From Haloactinospora alba (GTDB lineage Bacteria; Actinomycetota; Actinomycetes; Streptosporangiales; Streptosporangiaceae), in assembly GCF_006717075.1 (NCBI RefSeq), contig NZ_VFQC01000001.1, positions 2,155,501 through 2,219,500 on the forward strand: DNA of 64,000 nt, written 5' to 3'. Positions within the stretch are counted from its first letter, which is position 1, and each line of letters starts with the position of its first letter. Shown in pieces: positions 15,748 to 23,729 of this stretch. The position numbers were made by a program, and so were the translations under genes. Below the pieces are notes generated by a model. The model worked only from the letters and a program-made list of their open reading frames with translations, made no database searches and was not told the DNA's origin.

Positions 15748-16260
15748 ATGCGTTTGGAGAATTCAACCCCCTGGCTAGCCGGTGGCATCGCGTCAATCGG
15801 CGCGATTCTGGCCGTGTTCGTGGCACCTGCCATAGCCGATTCGACCGAGGCGCAGGCGCCCGCGACCGAGTCGTCCTCCGCCGGCTACGTGGTGGAGGAC
15901 TTCGACTATCCGCAGGCCGCGAAGATCGAAGAGGAGCGCGGCATCACCCTCAAGCGCGGCGATGGGCACATCGTCCTGGCCGACTGCGGATCGCAGGAGG
16001 ACCTGTTGGAGGTGTGGGCCCGCGATAACAAACAGTCCAAGTACTGTTTCCGCGTCACCGGCGACAGCGGTTGGCTCACGCTGGAACTGCCCGCCGTCTA
16101 CGGTGTCGCGAATGCCGACTACGACACCAGCCTGGACATGACCGTCGACGGCCAGCACAAGCAGTTCGACGTGGCTCCGAACGAGCAGAAAGGCGTGGGC
16201 GAGTCCGCCGATCCGGACGACCGCGAGCACCTCCTCGTCAAGATCACTTCCACCAAGTAG
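15748..16260 (+). CDS. umbB: Small secreted protein, UmbB-like adaptor of an umbrella toxin particle
   Basis: 170 aa. The N-terminus has a Sec signal peptide (hydrophobic LAGGIASIGAILAVFVAPAIA, cleavage after AIADS likely, shown here only in part). The mature domain has two cysteines (ADCGSQ and KYCFRV) that could pair, and strand-rich segments WLTLELPAVYGV and QFDVAPNEQKGVG. The C-terminus ends HLLVKITSTK. In Streptomyces umbrella particles, UmbB is a small secreted protein linking the UmbA lectin to UmbC. The call rests on size, export and position directly before UmbA- and UmbC-like genes; the sequence alone is less decisive. UmbA-like gene follows after 22 bp. Confidence 0.7.
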   Translation: MRLENSTPWLAGGIASIGAILAVFVAPAIADSTEAQAPATESSSAGYVVEDFDYPQAAKIEEERGITLKRGDGHIVLADCGSQEDLLEVWARDNKQSKYCFRVTGDSGWLTLELPAVYGVANADYDTSLDMTVDGQHKQFDVAPNEQKGVGESADPDDREHLLVKITSTK

Positions 16261-16282
16261 GCAGAGAAGGCTTCCATTTTTC

Positions 16283-18460
16283 ATGCGTAATCTCCGATAT
16301 TCCGGAAGGATTGCCGGGTTCGCGGCCTCTCTGCTCGCTGCCTCGGTGCTGTCCACTGGTTCGGCGGCCGCGGTGACCGGCCCGGCCGCTGATGCCGACG
16401 CGTTGAACTTCACCGCGCACATCGACGTCGGCGAGGGCAAGCAGGCCTGTAGCGGTGCACTCGTCGATCCCGAATGGCTGGTCACCGCCGCCTCGTGTTT
16501 CGCCGACAACCCGGCCGAGTCGCTGGAGGTTCCCGCGGGTGCGCCTGCCGAGCACACCACGGCCACCATCGGCCGCACCGATCTGACGACCGACGCCGGA
16601 CAGGTCCGGCAGGTTGTGGAACTGGTGCCGCGGGAGGACAACAGTGACGTGGTCCTGGCGCGGCTGGCCCGCAGGATGACCGGGATCACACCAGTGCCGC
16701 TGGCCGATGCGGCCCCGGGCGCCGGTCAGGAGCTCACCGCGGCCGGATACGGCCGCACCTCCGACGAGTGGGCGCCGGTGAAGCTGCACACCGGAGTCTT
16801 CACCACCAACGGCGTGTCCGACGGCGAAGTAGATCTCACCGGCGGCGACAACGCCGCGATATGTCCGGGCGACGCGGGTGCTCCCCTGGTCCGCGACACC
16901 GCCGACGGGTGGAGACTCGCCGGGGTCGCCAGCCGGTCGGGGCAGGCCGGATGCTTCGGCGTCGACTCCACGGACCGCACGGCCGTCGCCACCCGGGCCG
17001 ACTCCCTGGCCGGATGGGTCGACTCGACGGTCCGCGCGTCCCGCGTCGTGGACTTCGACTGCGACAGCCGTGCCGACACGGTTATCGGTGACCCGGACGC
17101 CGAGATCGGCGGGGATGCCAGTGCCGGCGCAGCACACGTGACCTACGGCGGGGGCGGGACCGCCATGGTGCACCAGGATCTCGCCTCGGTTCCCGGCGGC
17201 TCCGAAACCAACGACCGCTTCGGCGACGAGCTCGACACCCTGGATTACAACAACGACGGCTGCACCGACCTGGTGGTCGGCATCGGCGACGAGGACATCG
17301 GTAACACCTCTAACGCCGGCATGGTCTCGGTGGTCTTCGGATCGCGGGACGGTCTCGGCCGCGGCCGGGACTCCCTCAACTTCGAACAGGGCAAGGGGAA
17401 CGGCGCGCTGGCCAGAACCTCATCGGAGGCCGGCGATCGGTTCGGCGCGGCGCTGGCGGCCGGGAACACCCCCGCGGGCGACCCCTACATCGTCGTCGGA
17501 AAGCCCGGTGAGGATATCGGCTCCACCAAGGATGCCGGGGCGAGCGTGTACATACGCGGCGGTACGAGCCACGAAATCCACCAGGACACGTCCGGAGTCC
17601 CGGGTGGCGTGGAGGCCGATGACCGGTTCGGCGCGGCGGTCGCCTCAGACGGTGTCCATTTCGCCGTCGGTATTCCCGGAGAGGGGCTCAATGGTAATGA
17701 CGAGGCCGGCGGAGTGCCGCTCTTCTCCCACAGCACCGATTCCGATGGACGTCCCACCCCACTCGCGTGGCTCGGCCAAGACCGGGAGATGATCCCGGGA
17801 AGCCCGGAGGAAGGCGACCATTACGGTGCGGCGCTGTCCATGGCCCGCTACAAACCCGAGGCGTCCGCAGCGGCCACAACCTCGGTGCTGACGGTCGGTG
17901 TCCCGCACGAGGACCTCGGCAGCACGACCGACGCCGGTGGTGCCAACACCGTCACCATCTCCGCCTCTGGTGAGGTGAGTCTGCGCTCCGTCATAAACCA
18001 GGACGTCGACGGTGTCGCCGGCGGCGCCGAACAAGGCGACGAGTTCGGTGCGGAGGTCGCCGTGGCCAACCGTACGCCGAACACGGTGCCCGGCGGCGAT
18101 GATCTTCTGGTGCTGGCCGGATCCCCCGGAGAGGACCTCGATGGTGCTGCCGATGCCGGGGCGGTGCAGGTCTTCGACCACGCTACTGCCCCGGGCGACG
18201 GTGACCGGTTCGTCAGGGCCGGAAAGTACGGGATTCCCGGCGAGCCGGGTGCCGACCAGCGGCTTGGCCAGACCATCAGCGCAACCCCGGCCGAGTTGTA
18301 CCTCGGCATGCCGGACGGACCCGCGGCTCGTGGCTCGGTCTACCGCCTCCCCTGGTCGCAGCTGACCTCCGGTGAAGGTGCGGCTGCCGACGTGCTGAAG
18401 CCGGGCAGCGACGGCATCAGCGCCACCGGTGCCCACCGCTTCGGTGCGGCCATCCGATAG
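16283..18460 (+). CDS. umbA: UmbA-like secreted protein: degenerate trypsin domain plus seven-bladed FG-GAP propeller
   Basis: 725 aa. Signal peptide at residues 1 to about 31. A chymotrypsin-fold domain spans about 35-255. The catalytic triad is broken: the His position is Ser71 in TAASCF, Asp122 remains in NSDVVLARL, and the Ser position is Ala198 in GDAGAPLV. Seven FG-GAP blades follow (for example NNDGCTDLVVG, GDRFGAALA, GDEFGAEVA), filling 256-725. UmbA proteins of umbrella toxins pair an inactive trypsin-like domain with a cell-surface-binding domain; the propeller would do that job here. Sugar or protein target unknown. Lies between UmbB- and UmbC-like genes. Confidence 0.82.
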   Translation: MRNLRYSGRIAGFAASLLAASVLSTGSAAAVTGPAADADALNFTAHIDVGEGKQACSGALVDPEWLVTAASCFADNPAESLEVPAGAPAEHTTATIGRTDLTTDAGQVRQVVELVPREDNSDVVLARLARRMTGITPVPLADAAPGAGQELTAAGYGRTSDEWAPVKLHTGVFTTNGVSDGEVDLTGGDNAAICPGDAGAPLVRDTADGWRLAGVASRSGQAGCFGVDSTDRTAVATRADSLAGWVDSTVRASRVVDFDCDSRADTVIGDPDAEIGGDASAGAAHVTYGGGGTAMVHQDLASVPGGSETNDRFGDELDTLDYNNDGCTDLVVGIGDEDIGNTSNAGMVSVVFGSRDGLGRGRDSLNFEQGKGNGALARTSSEAGDRFGAALAAGNTPAGDPYIVVGKPGEDIGSTKDAGASVYIRGGTSHEIHQDTSGVPGGVEADDRFGAAVASDGVHFAVGIPGEGLNGNDEAGGVPLFSHSTDSDGRPTPLAWLGQDREMIPGSPEEGDHYGAALSMARYKPEASAAATTSVLTVGVPHEDLGSTTDAGGANTVTISASGEVSLRSVINQDVDGVAGGAEQGDEFGAEVAVANRTPNTVPGGDDLLVLAGSPGEDLDGAADAGAVQVFDHATAPGDGDRFVRAGKYGIPGEPGADQRLGQTISATPAELYLGMPDGPAARGSVYRLPWSQLTSGEGAAADVLKPGSDGISATGAHRFGAAIR

Positions 18461-18468
18461 CCGCACTC

Positions 18469-18503
18469 GTCCCGCCCCGGTTTCGGGGGCACCGGGGCGG
18501 GAC
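18469..18503 (+). terminator. Hairpin between umbA and umbC
   Basis: 12-bp perfect stem (GTCCCGCCCCGG with its complement at 18492-18503), 11-nt loop, but no T-tract. It may reduce read-through and set subunit ratio between the two genes. Confidence 0.5.
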
Positions 18504-18572
18504 CGCGCACCCCTGATCTCCCCCCCTCACTGTTGCCCCCGGGTCGATTCCACACGGAAGGAACATCCCCCC

Positions 18573-21500
18573 GTGAGCTACACATCGTTGACCAGGCGTC
18601 AGGTTCTGGCCACTATCGGCGCGGCCGCAGCCGGGGCGGCCATCCCCTCGGTTCTGCCGGGCCGACCGGTCTTTGCCGCAGACGAGACGCCGAGACTGCC
18701 GGACACCGACCGCGGTAAGGCCGTATGGGCGTACAAGACCGGAGGCCGGGCGGTGCGTGAAGCCGCGACGGCCGCGCTGGCCGGGAGCGGCTCGGTGTCG
18801 GCGTTCCTGACGAAGAAGCTGCCGAACGCCCGAGCCGAGGACAACCGGGTTGCCGTCTTCAGTGAGCTGTCGTACGCGGGCAAGGGCGTCCAGGAGGCGG
18901 CGACCGCGGCCCTGGAGGCCGGCGACGACGCCGTGGCCGCGTTCCTGAAGTCCGGATACGAGGAGTCGCTGCTGGAAGACCTGCGCGTGGCGACGTTCAC
19001 CGTGTTGGAGAACGGCGGGAAAGCGGTCAAGCGTAAGGCCAGGGCGGCACTGGATACCGACACCCGTGAGGCTCTGCAGGACTTCCTGGCCGAGGGGCAG
19101 TACACCGCCCGTGAGGAGGACGAGCGGGTCGAGGTGTTCACGATCCTCAACGACGCCTCGCCGGAGGTGGAGAAGTACGCCAACCGGGCCCTGGACGACG
19201 GATCCCCGAAGGAGATCCGCTGGTTCCTAGAGTCCGGCCAGCACATCGCCCGCGCACGCGACGAGGAAACCGCCACGATCGAGCAGCTGGTGGCGATCGT
19301 CGAGCGCGAGGGAAAGCGCGCGAAGTTGGAGACGGACAAGGCGGTCGCCGAGTCGGAGAAGGCGAAGACCGCAGCCTCTGAGGCGAAGGCGGCCGCGCTG
19401 GAGGCGGCCGAGGAGGCCAAGGCCGCCCAAGAGGACGTCGCCAAGTCCGGCAGGGCCGCCAAGAACGCCGCCGACGCCGCCCGCGGCGCTTCCAACGCGG
19501 CACAGACCGCGATCTCCGCGTCGCGGACCGCGCAGGCGGCCTCCCGCAGGGCCGCCCAGGCCGCCCAAGCCGCGGCTGCGGCCGCTGCCTCGGCCGGGCG
19601 CGCGGCAGCGCGAGCCTACAATTCAGCGATCGCGGCCTCAAAGGACGCCTCCAAGGCGTCCGCCGCCCGCGAGGCCGCCGAAGGTGCCCGCAACGCCGCG
19701 AAGAAGGCGCGTGATGCGGCCAAGGCAGCCGACCATGCCTCCACCGCCTCCAAACAGGCCTCGTCGGCCGGATCGGCCGCTGCTTCCTCGGCGCGTAACG
19801 CCGCCGCGGCGGCGAACGCCGCCGCCGATGCCGCCGACCACGCGGGCGCGGCGAGCGCGAAGGCCCGGGAAGCCCGGCAGGCCGCGAACGAGGCGGACGC
19901 GGCCGCCGACCGTGCCACCCGGGCAGCCAGCACCGCACGGGCGCTGGCGGACAGGGCGGCTTCGGCCGCGGCCACGGCGCACAAGGCCGCCAACTCCGCC
20001 GCCGACCACGCCGACAACGCTGCCGACGCTGCTGAGGAGGCCGCCGAGCACGCCGGTGAGGCCATCGAGCACGCCAAGCGGTCCACCGAGCACGCCGAGG
20101 CGGCCGTCGAGGCGGCCGACTCCGCCGCCGACGCGGTCAAGGAGGCCCAGGAGGTAGAGAAGAAGGCTCGCGAGTCCGAAACCGAGCAGATCAAGATCAA
20201 CACCGAGCTCGCCATCGAGGAAGCCCGGAAACGGGCCGAGGAGGAGACCGAGGACGCCGAGCAGGCCGAGAAGGAGCGCACCCAGGCGCAGAAGACGGAG
20301 CAGGAGACCAAGGACCTCATCGCGAAGGCCGAGAAGGCCCTGAACTCAGGGAATACCGATGCTGCCGTGGCCGCGGGCCGCAAGGCCGCCGTCCGGCTGC
20401 TGGACTCCACCGGCACCTGGACACGGGAGGCCGCAGAGTTCGCGCTGGCCGGCACCGGAAACGACATGGTCAATTGGGTCGAGGTTGACCGGATCACGGC
20501 CCAGCGCCTGGACGACCGGGAGACCGTGCTGGCCATCGCCGAAACGAGCACGCCGAACGTGGCCGCTGCGGCGCAGAAGGCCCTGGAGTCCGACGAGCCG
20601 GACGCGGCCAGTGAATTCCTCACAACCGGGGCTATCGAGGCGGCGGCCGAGGACAACCGGGTGGCGATCTTCACGATCCTCGAACAGGACCCCGGCAAAG
20701 CCGTCGAGACAGCGGCGAACGCCGCCCTGGACGACAACAGCCCTCAAGCTCTCCACCGTTTCCTCTCCGTCGAGTACGCCGAGGCGGTCAAGGAAGACGA
20801 CAAAGTAGAGCTCTTCCACTTCATCGAGAACGGCGGCGCCTACCTGAAATCCGCCGCCGAAGTCGCCCTGGAAGGCTCCGCACGAATGCGGCGGACACTC
20901 GTGGAGAAAGACCAGTACGACATCGCTCGTATCGACCACGACGCCGCCTCCCACATTTCCGCCATCCGTTCCTCCATCGCCCACGCCGCACAGGTCGCCG
21001 AAAAGGCACTGGAGGACGCCGCTCGCGCCTCCCAGGCGGCCGCCGAAGCGCGCGAGGCCGCCCAAGAAGCAACCGACTGGGCCAACAAGGCCAAAGGCTA
21101 CGCCGAGGACGCCGCCGCCTCGGCCGAACAGGCCCGGGAGAACGCCGAGGACGCCGACGCATCGGCCGCCAAGGCCGCCGATGCCGCTGCCACCGCCGAA
21201 GACGCCGCGGCCACGGCGCGCAAGGCGTCCCGGCGGGCGAACTATTCGGCCAACCAGGCTTTCGCCTCCGCTCATAAGGCGCAATCGTTCGCCTCCTCGG
21301 CGCAGGAGTCCGCCGCCAAAGCCCGTGCTTCTGCCATCCAGGCCGGCAAGGACGCCAAGGCAGCAGCACAGGCAGCAAAAGAAGCCCACACAATCGCAAA
21401 GAACAAGCGCAGGGCCGAACTAAAAGAAAAAGCGAAAGAAGCAGCGCAACAAGCCGAAGAGGACAAGCAGAACGGAGTCGACCCCGGCGACGATCCCGAG

Positions 21501-21917
21501 AACGACGAACTCGACGCCGGTAAGGATGAGTTTCTCGGTGGCACCAGAGAGGAATGGGCCGATGCCGCGGGCAGTGCTAGCACCTGGGCCGGAACGGCAT
21601 CGGCTGTATCCAATACCATTGCCTTAGGTGCCACTGTGTCGGGAAACCCCTATGCCGGAGCCGTTTTTGCTGGAATCGGAGGGTTCTTAGGAGAAGTCTC
21701 TATCATCTCCGGAGGGCTCAGTGCCATCCTCTACCATGATGTCGACAATCAGAAATTCAAGGAAGCCCTTGGCGGATTCGCCATAAGCACCATGACCTGG
21801 GGGCAGGGCAAGACAGTTAAACATATAGCCCCCGGGATTGAAAGGGAAGTCGGATATATGCTCCATGACGCCATGTGGAGCGCGGCAACCGCTACCTATG
21901 GCTGGGTAACTTCATAA
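18573..21917 (+). CDS. umbC: UmbC-like polymorphic toxin: Tat signal, 4+4 ALF repeats, two alanine-rich coiled coils, hydrophobic toxin tip
   Basis: 1114 aa from GTG 18573 (GGAAGGAA upstream). Tat signal TRRQVLA at residues 7-13, then a hydrophobic stretch ending FAADE. ALF repeats 1-4 at about 59-233 (each with AA-x-ALxx, FLxxG, DxRVAVFTI). Alanine-rich coiled coil 234-590. ALF 5-8 at about 615-795. Second coiled coil 796-970. Linker rich in D/E/N, then a tip at about 985-1114 with long hydrophobic stretches (VSNTIALGATVSG, AGAVFAGIGGFLGEV). This is the architecture of UmbC, whose ALF repeats form the crown and coiled coils the stalk of secreted umbrella particles that stop growth of competing filamentous bacteria. 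The tip suggests a membrane-active toxin (inference). Confidence 0.88.
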   Translation: MSYTSLTRRQVLATIGAAAAGAAIPSVLPGRPVFAADETPRLPDTDRGKAVWAYKTGGRAVREAATAALAGSGSVSAFLTKKLPNARAEDNRVAVFSELSYAGKGVQEAATAALEAGDDAVAAFLKSGYEESLLEDLRVATFTVLENGGKAVKRKARAALDTDTREALQDFLAEGQYTAREEDERVEVFTILNDASPEVEKYANRALDDGSPKEIRWFLESGQHIARARDEETATIEQLVAIVEREGKRAKLETDKAVAESEKAKTAASEAKAAALEAAEEAKAAQEDVAKSGRAAKNAADAARGASNAAQTAISASRTAQAASRRAAQAAQAAAAAAASAGRAAARAYNSAIAASKDASKASAAREAAEGARNAAKKARDAAKAADHASTASKQASSAGSAAASSARNAAAAANAAADAADHAGAASAKAREARQAANEADAAADRATRAASTARALADRAASAAATAHKAANSAADHADNAADAAEEAAEHAGEAIEHAKRSTEHAEAAVEAADSAADAVKEAQEVEKKARESETEQIKINTELAIEEARKRAEEETEDAEQAEKERTQAQKTEQETKDLIAKAEKALNSGNTDAAVAAGRKAAVRLLDSTGTWTREAAEFALAGTGNDMVNWVEVDRITAQRLDDRETVLAIAETSTPNVAAAAQKALESDEPDAASEFLTTGAIEAAAEDNRVAIFTILEQDPGKAVETAANAALDDNSPQALHRFLSVEYAEAVKEDDKVELFHFIENGGAYLKSAAEVALEGSARMRRTLVEKDQYDIARIDHDAASHISAIRSSIAHAAQVAEKALEDAARASQAAAEAREAAQEATDWANKAKGYAEDAAASAEQARENAEDADASAAKAADAAATAEDAAATARKASRRANYSANQAFASAHKAQSFASSAQESAAKARASAIQAGKDAKAAAQAAKEAHTIAKNKRRAELKEKAKEAAQQAEEDKQNGVDPGDDPENDELDAGKDEFLGGTREEWADAAGSASTWAGTASAVSNTIALGATVSGNPYAGAVFAGIGGFLGEVSIISGGLSAILYHDVDNQKFKEALGGFAISTMTWGQGKTVKHIAPGIEREVGYMLHDAMWSAATATYGWVTS

Positions 21918-21991
21918 TATTAACCACGAACACCACTAACTGATGGTCGGGTGGCGATTGACTGCCATCCGACCACTGTTGTGACCAACGG

Positions 21992-22276
21992 ATGACTCAA
22001 ATGCTGACTTCGCTTCTATCAACAGGACAACTATGGATGGCTGCCGCTGCCGCGGGAGCCATATTCGTTGTTGTCAATTTGTTCATCATACGGCGACACC
22101 TCTCAATCAAAGCAGCATCGGCAATCATATCAATTCCCATTATGGGAATACCAATGCTTATTTTTGGAGGCCGATCCGGACAGGGTGGCCTGTCTAGAGA
22201 CGAAGGACTAGTCATGTACATTGTAGGAACATTGAGTTTTGCAATTCTATTATCATCCGTGTTTTATGGGGCATGA
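21992..22276 (+). CDS. Small membrane protein, probable immunity protein for the UmbC tip
   Basis: 94 aa with three predicted membrane helices (LWMAAAAAGAIFVVVNLF, AIISIPIMGIPMLIF, MYIVGTLSFAILLSSVF). Start at ATG 21992; an in-frame ATG at 22001 is an alternative, as neither has a strong ribosome site. It lies 74 bp after the toxin gene in DNA that is much richer in A+T than its surroundings, as is usual for toxin-tip/immunity pairs that are exchanged between strains. A membrane immunity protein fits a membrane-active toxin. No family recognised; the role is inferred from position. Confidence 0.65.
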   Translation: MTQMLTSLLSTGQLWMAAAAAGAIFVVVNLFIIRRHLSIKAASAIISIPIMGIPMLIFGGRSGQGGLSRDEGLVMYIVGTLSFAILLSSVFYGA

Positions 22277-22425
22277 AACGAGAAGAGAAAAGCAAAAAAG
22301 AAGGCAGGCCCGCAAACGAACCACCATCAAGAAAAAATACTTTGATAATTGGATTTTTATTTGCATTTCTATATGCAGCATTTTTATTTTTACATACATA
22401 TTTCTCATTTAAGAAGAACTTGTAA
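22273..22425 (+). CDS. 50-residue single-pass membrane protein, possible second immunity component
   Basis: 50 aa. A strongly basic, polar N-terminus (MKREEKSKKEGRPANEPPSR) precedes one membrane helix (TLIIGFLFAFLYAAFLFLH), and the C-terminus is basic (FKKNL). Its ATG overlaps the stop of the preceding gene (ATGA), which supports translation. Codon use is AT-rich and unlike the chromosome. It is probably co-expressed with the 21992 gene and may help protect the producer. No family recognised. Confidence 0.6.
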   Translation: MKREEKSKKEGRPANEPPSRKNTLIIGFLFAFLYAAFLFLHTYFSFKKNL

Positions 22426-23047
22426 ACACAAACGCATGAGTTTCCTGACCAACCGCGAGAACTTCCAAGCCCCACCCACGCCCATGAGAATCAGGATCCC
22501 TGCTCAATCACGACCATCCCGGCCACCGGTTTGGGCCTTCCGGCGCCCGCCAAGCGGTGCGCACCGAACGCTGCCGCCGCGAGCACGGAACGGCCTTACC
22601 AACCGCGAGGTCGTCTGCGCCGTCACCGACCTGGACGCTCACCAGGTTCCACCGCCGGGTCCGGCCAATTCCTTCCGCAGCAACGGGATGATGGAAGACC
22701 AGCTGCACCCGCACGTACGCGGCCCCAACCGTGCTGGGCCGTGTCACCGGCCTCGTCCGTGAGCCCCCGATCGCTGCTGGGTAGAAGAACCTCGCTTTTG
22801 GCCGTAGAGCACGCAACCCTGGACAAGGCCGTCATTTGAGCCACGGCACGGTTGGGTGAGGGTGATGTCCGGATGCGTGCACACGGCGGCTCCCGGGCAC
22901 GGACCCGCCTCAGGCCCAAACACGAGAACACCGTGTCCGGCTTCGGTTACGCGCGCCTCCTCGCCTCACGTCCCGTCGGACCACCGATACGGCGCCCCCA
23001 CTGGCCAGCTCCATTGGGGCGCTGCCACGGCGCACGAATCAGTACCG
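22426..23047. other. Gene-less right arm of element 2
   Basis: About 620 bp; base composition returns to high GC at about 22440. Open frames on both strands show no ribosome site or family resemblance. Probably degraded remnants. A GGCGCAC unit lies about 15 bp before the degenerate core. Confidence 0.5.
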
Positions 23048-23075
23048 CGACGTGCGACCCCATAGCGGTATGCGC
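23048..23075 (+). repeat. Degenerate right attachment core of element 2
   Basis: CGACGTG-c-GA-c-CCCATAGCGGT-a-TGCGC differs from the 31-bp core at three of 28 positions and lacks the first three bases of the core. The sequence after it again has the GGGCGCAC and GC-rich hairpin found after the central core. Confidence 0.75.
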
Positions 23076-23128
23076 CGGGTCCTCCCCCGGTGGGAAACAG
23101 GGCGCACCTCGGGAAGCGCCCCGAGTTC

Positions 23129-23174
23129 GCGGGGGGCCACCGGCCCTTTGATCCCTCGGCCGGTGGCTCCCCGC
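23129..23174. terminator. Terminator-like hairpin, probably the original glnA terminator
   Basis: 17-bp stem (23129-23145 with 23158-23174) with one G-U pair and a 12-nt loop. Its arms match the palindrome at 14803-14832. It is now about 16.8 kb from glnA. Confidence 0.65.
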
Positions 23175-23273
23175 GTTCGTGTCCCGCCCGCCGGTTCCAT
23201 CCCGGAGCTGTGGGCTACTACGGCTCGTCCCGTACGCTCGCTGCGGCGGGGCGAACGGCGCCGGGAAAGAGGC

Positions 23274-23729
23274 TCAGTTCCCGCTATCGGGGTCCGTCGG
23301 GTCGACCACCTCGGCCTCGGTGGGCACTGTCCCGGACCGGGAGAATTCCAGGGAGAGCCGCACCGTCTCCCCCGCCTCCAGTTCCCCGGGTTCCATCAGC
23401 ATCAGGTGCAGCCCGCCGGTCTCGAACGCCACGGTCTCCTCCGCGCCGACGGCGACCTCCTCCTGGCGCACCATCTCCGTGTTTCCGTCGCTCTGTCTGG
23501 TGTCGTGCATCTGCACCTCGTCGGCGGCGTCGCTGGTGACACCGGTCAACGTGTCGTCGGTTCCTCCCGTGTTGCGCACGGTCAGGTATCCGGCGGTCAC
23601 GTCGGGGTTCGCGGGAACGCGCACGCTCGCGTCGGTGACGGTGATGTCGGGCTGTTCCTCGCCGCATCCGGCGAGCACACCGACGAGGCCGGCGGCAGCG
23701 GCCGCCGCCATGCGGGTGACGGCACGCAT
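23274..23729 (-). CDS. Copper chaperone PCu(A)C family lipoprotein
   Basis: 151 aa. Lipoprotein signal with lipobox LAGC at about residues 19-22. The PCu(A)C copper site is visible: QMHDT, then a Met (NTEMVR), then GGLHLMLME, matching H-M-x(n)-M-x(n)-H-x-M. The protein delivers Cu(I) on the outer face of the membrane, mainly for cytochrome oxidase assembly. Its ATG overlaps the stop of the SCO1 gene (ATGA), and both serve copper delivery. The longer frame upstream runs through SCO1 and is rejected. Confidence 0.9.
   Translation of the reverse strand: MRAVTRMAAAAAAGLVGVLAGCGEEQPDITVTDASVRVPANPDVTAGYLTVRNTGGTDDTLTGVTSDAADEVQMHDTRQSDGNTEMVRQEEVAVGAEETVAFETGGLHLMLMEPGELEAGETVRLSLEFSRSGTVPTEAEVVDPTDPDSGN

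Larger units (their letters stand above)
14717..23075. mobile_element. Integrated element 2 (about 8.4 kb), decayed, carrying the umbrella-toxin locus
   Basis: It starts at the central 31-bp core and ends at a degenerate core (25 of 28 bp) at 23048. At its left end lies a minus-strand integrase remnant in the same position and orientation as the intact integrase of element 1. No replication genes remain. Cargo: three secreted proteins of umbrella-toxin type and two small membrane proteins. The decayed integrase and diverged right core suggest an older insertion than element 1. Confidence 0.75.

Noticed and set aside
16283-18460. Active secreted trypsin-like protease
   Set aside because: The His and Ser of the triad are replaced by Ser71 and Ala198.
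19320-20300. Non-coding satellite DNA of GCC-rich repeats
   Set aside because: The frame is open throughout and encodes an alanine-rich coiled coil of the UmbC-like protein; repetition follows from codon use.
22508-22816. 102-codon minus-strand frame in the right arm of element 2
   Set aside because: No ribosome site, no family resemblance, and overlapping frames of similar length on the other strand.
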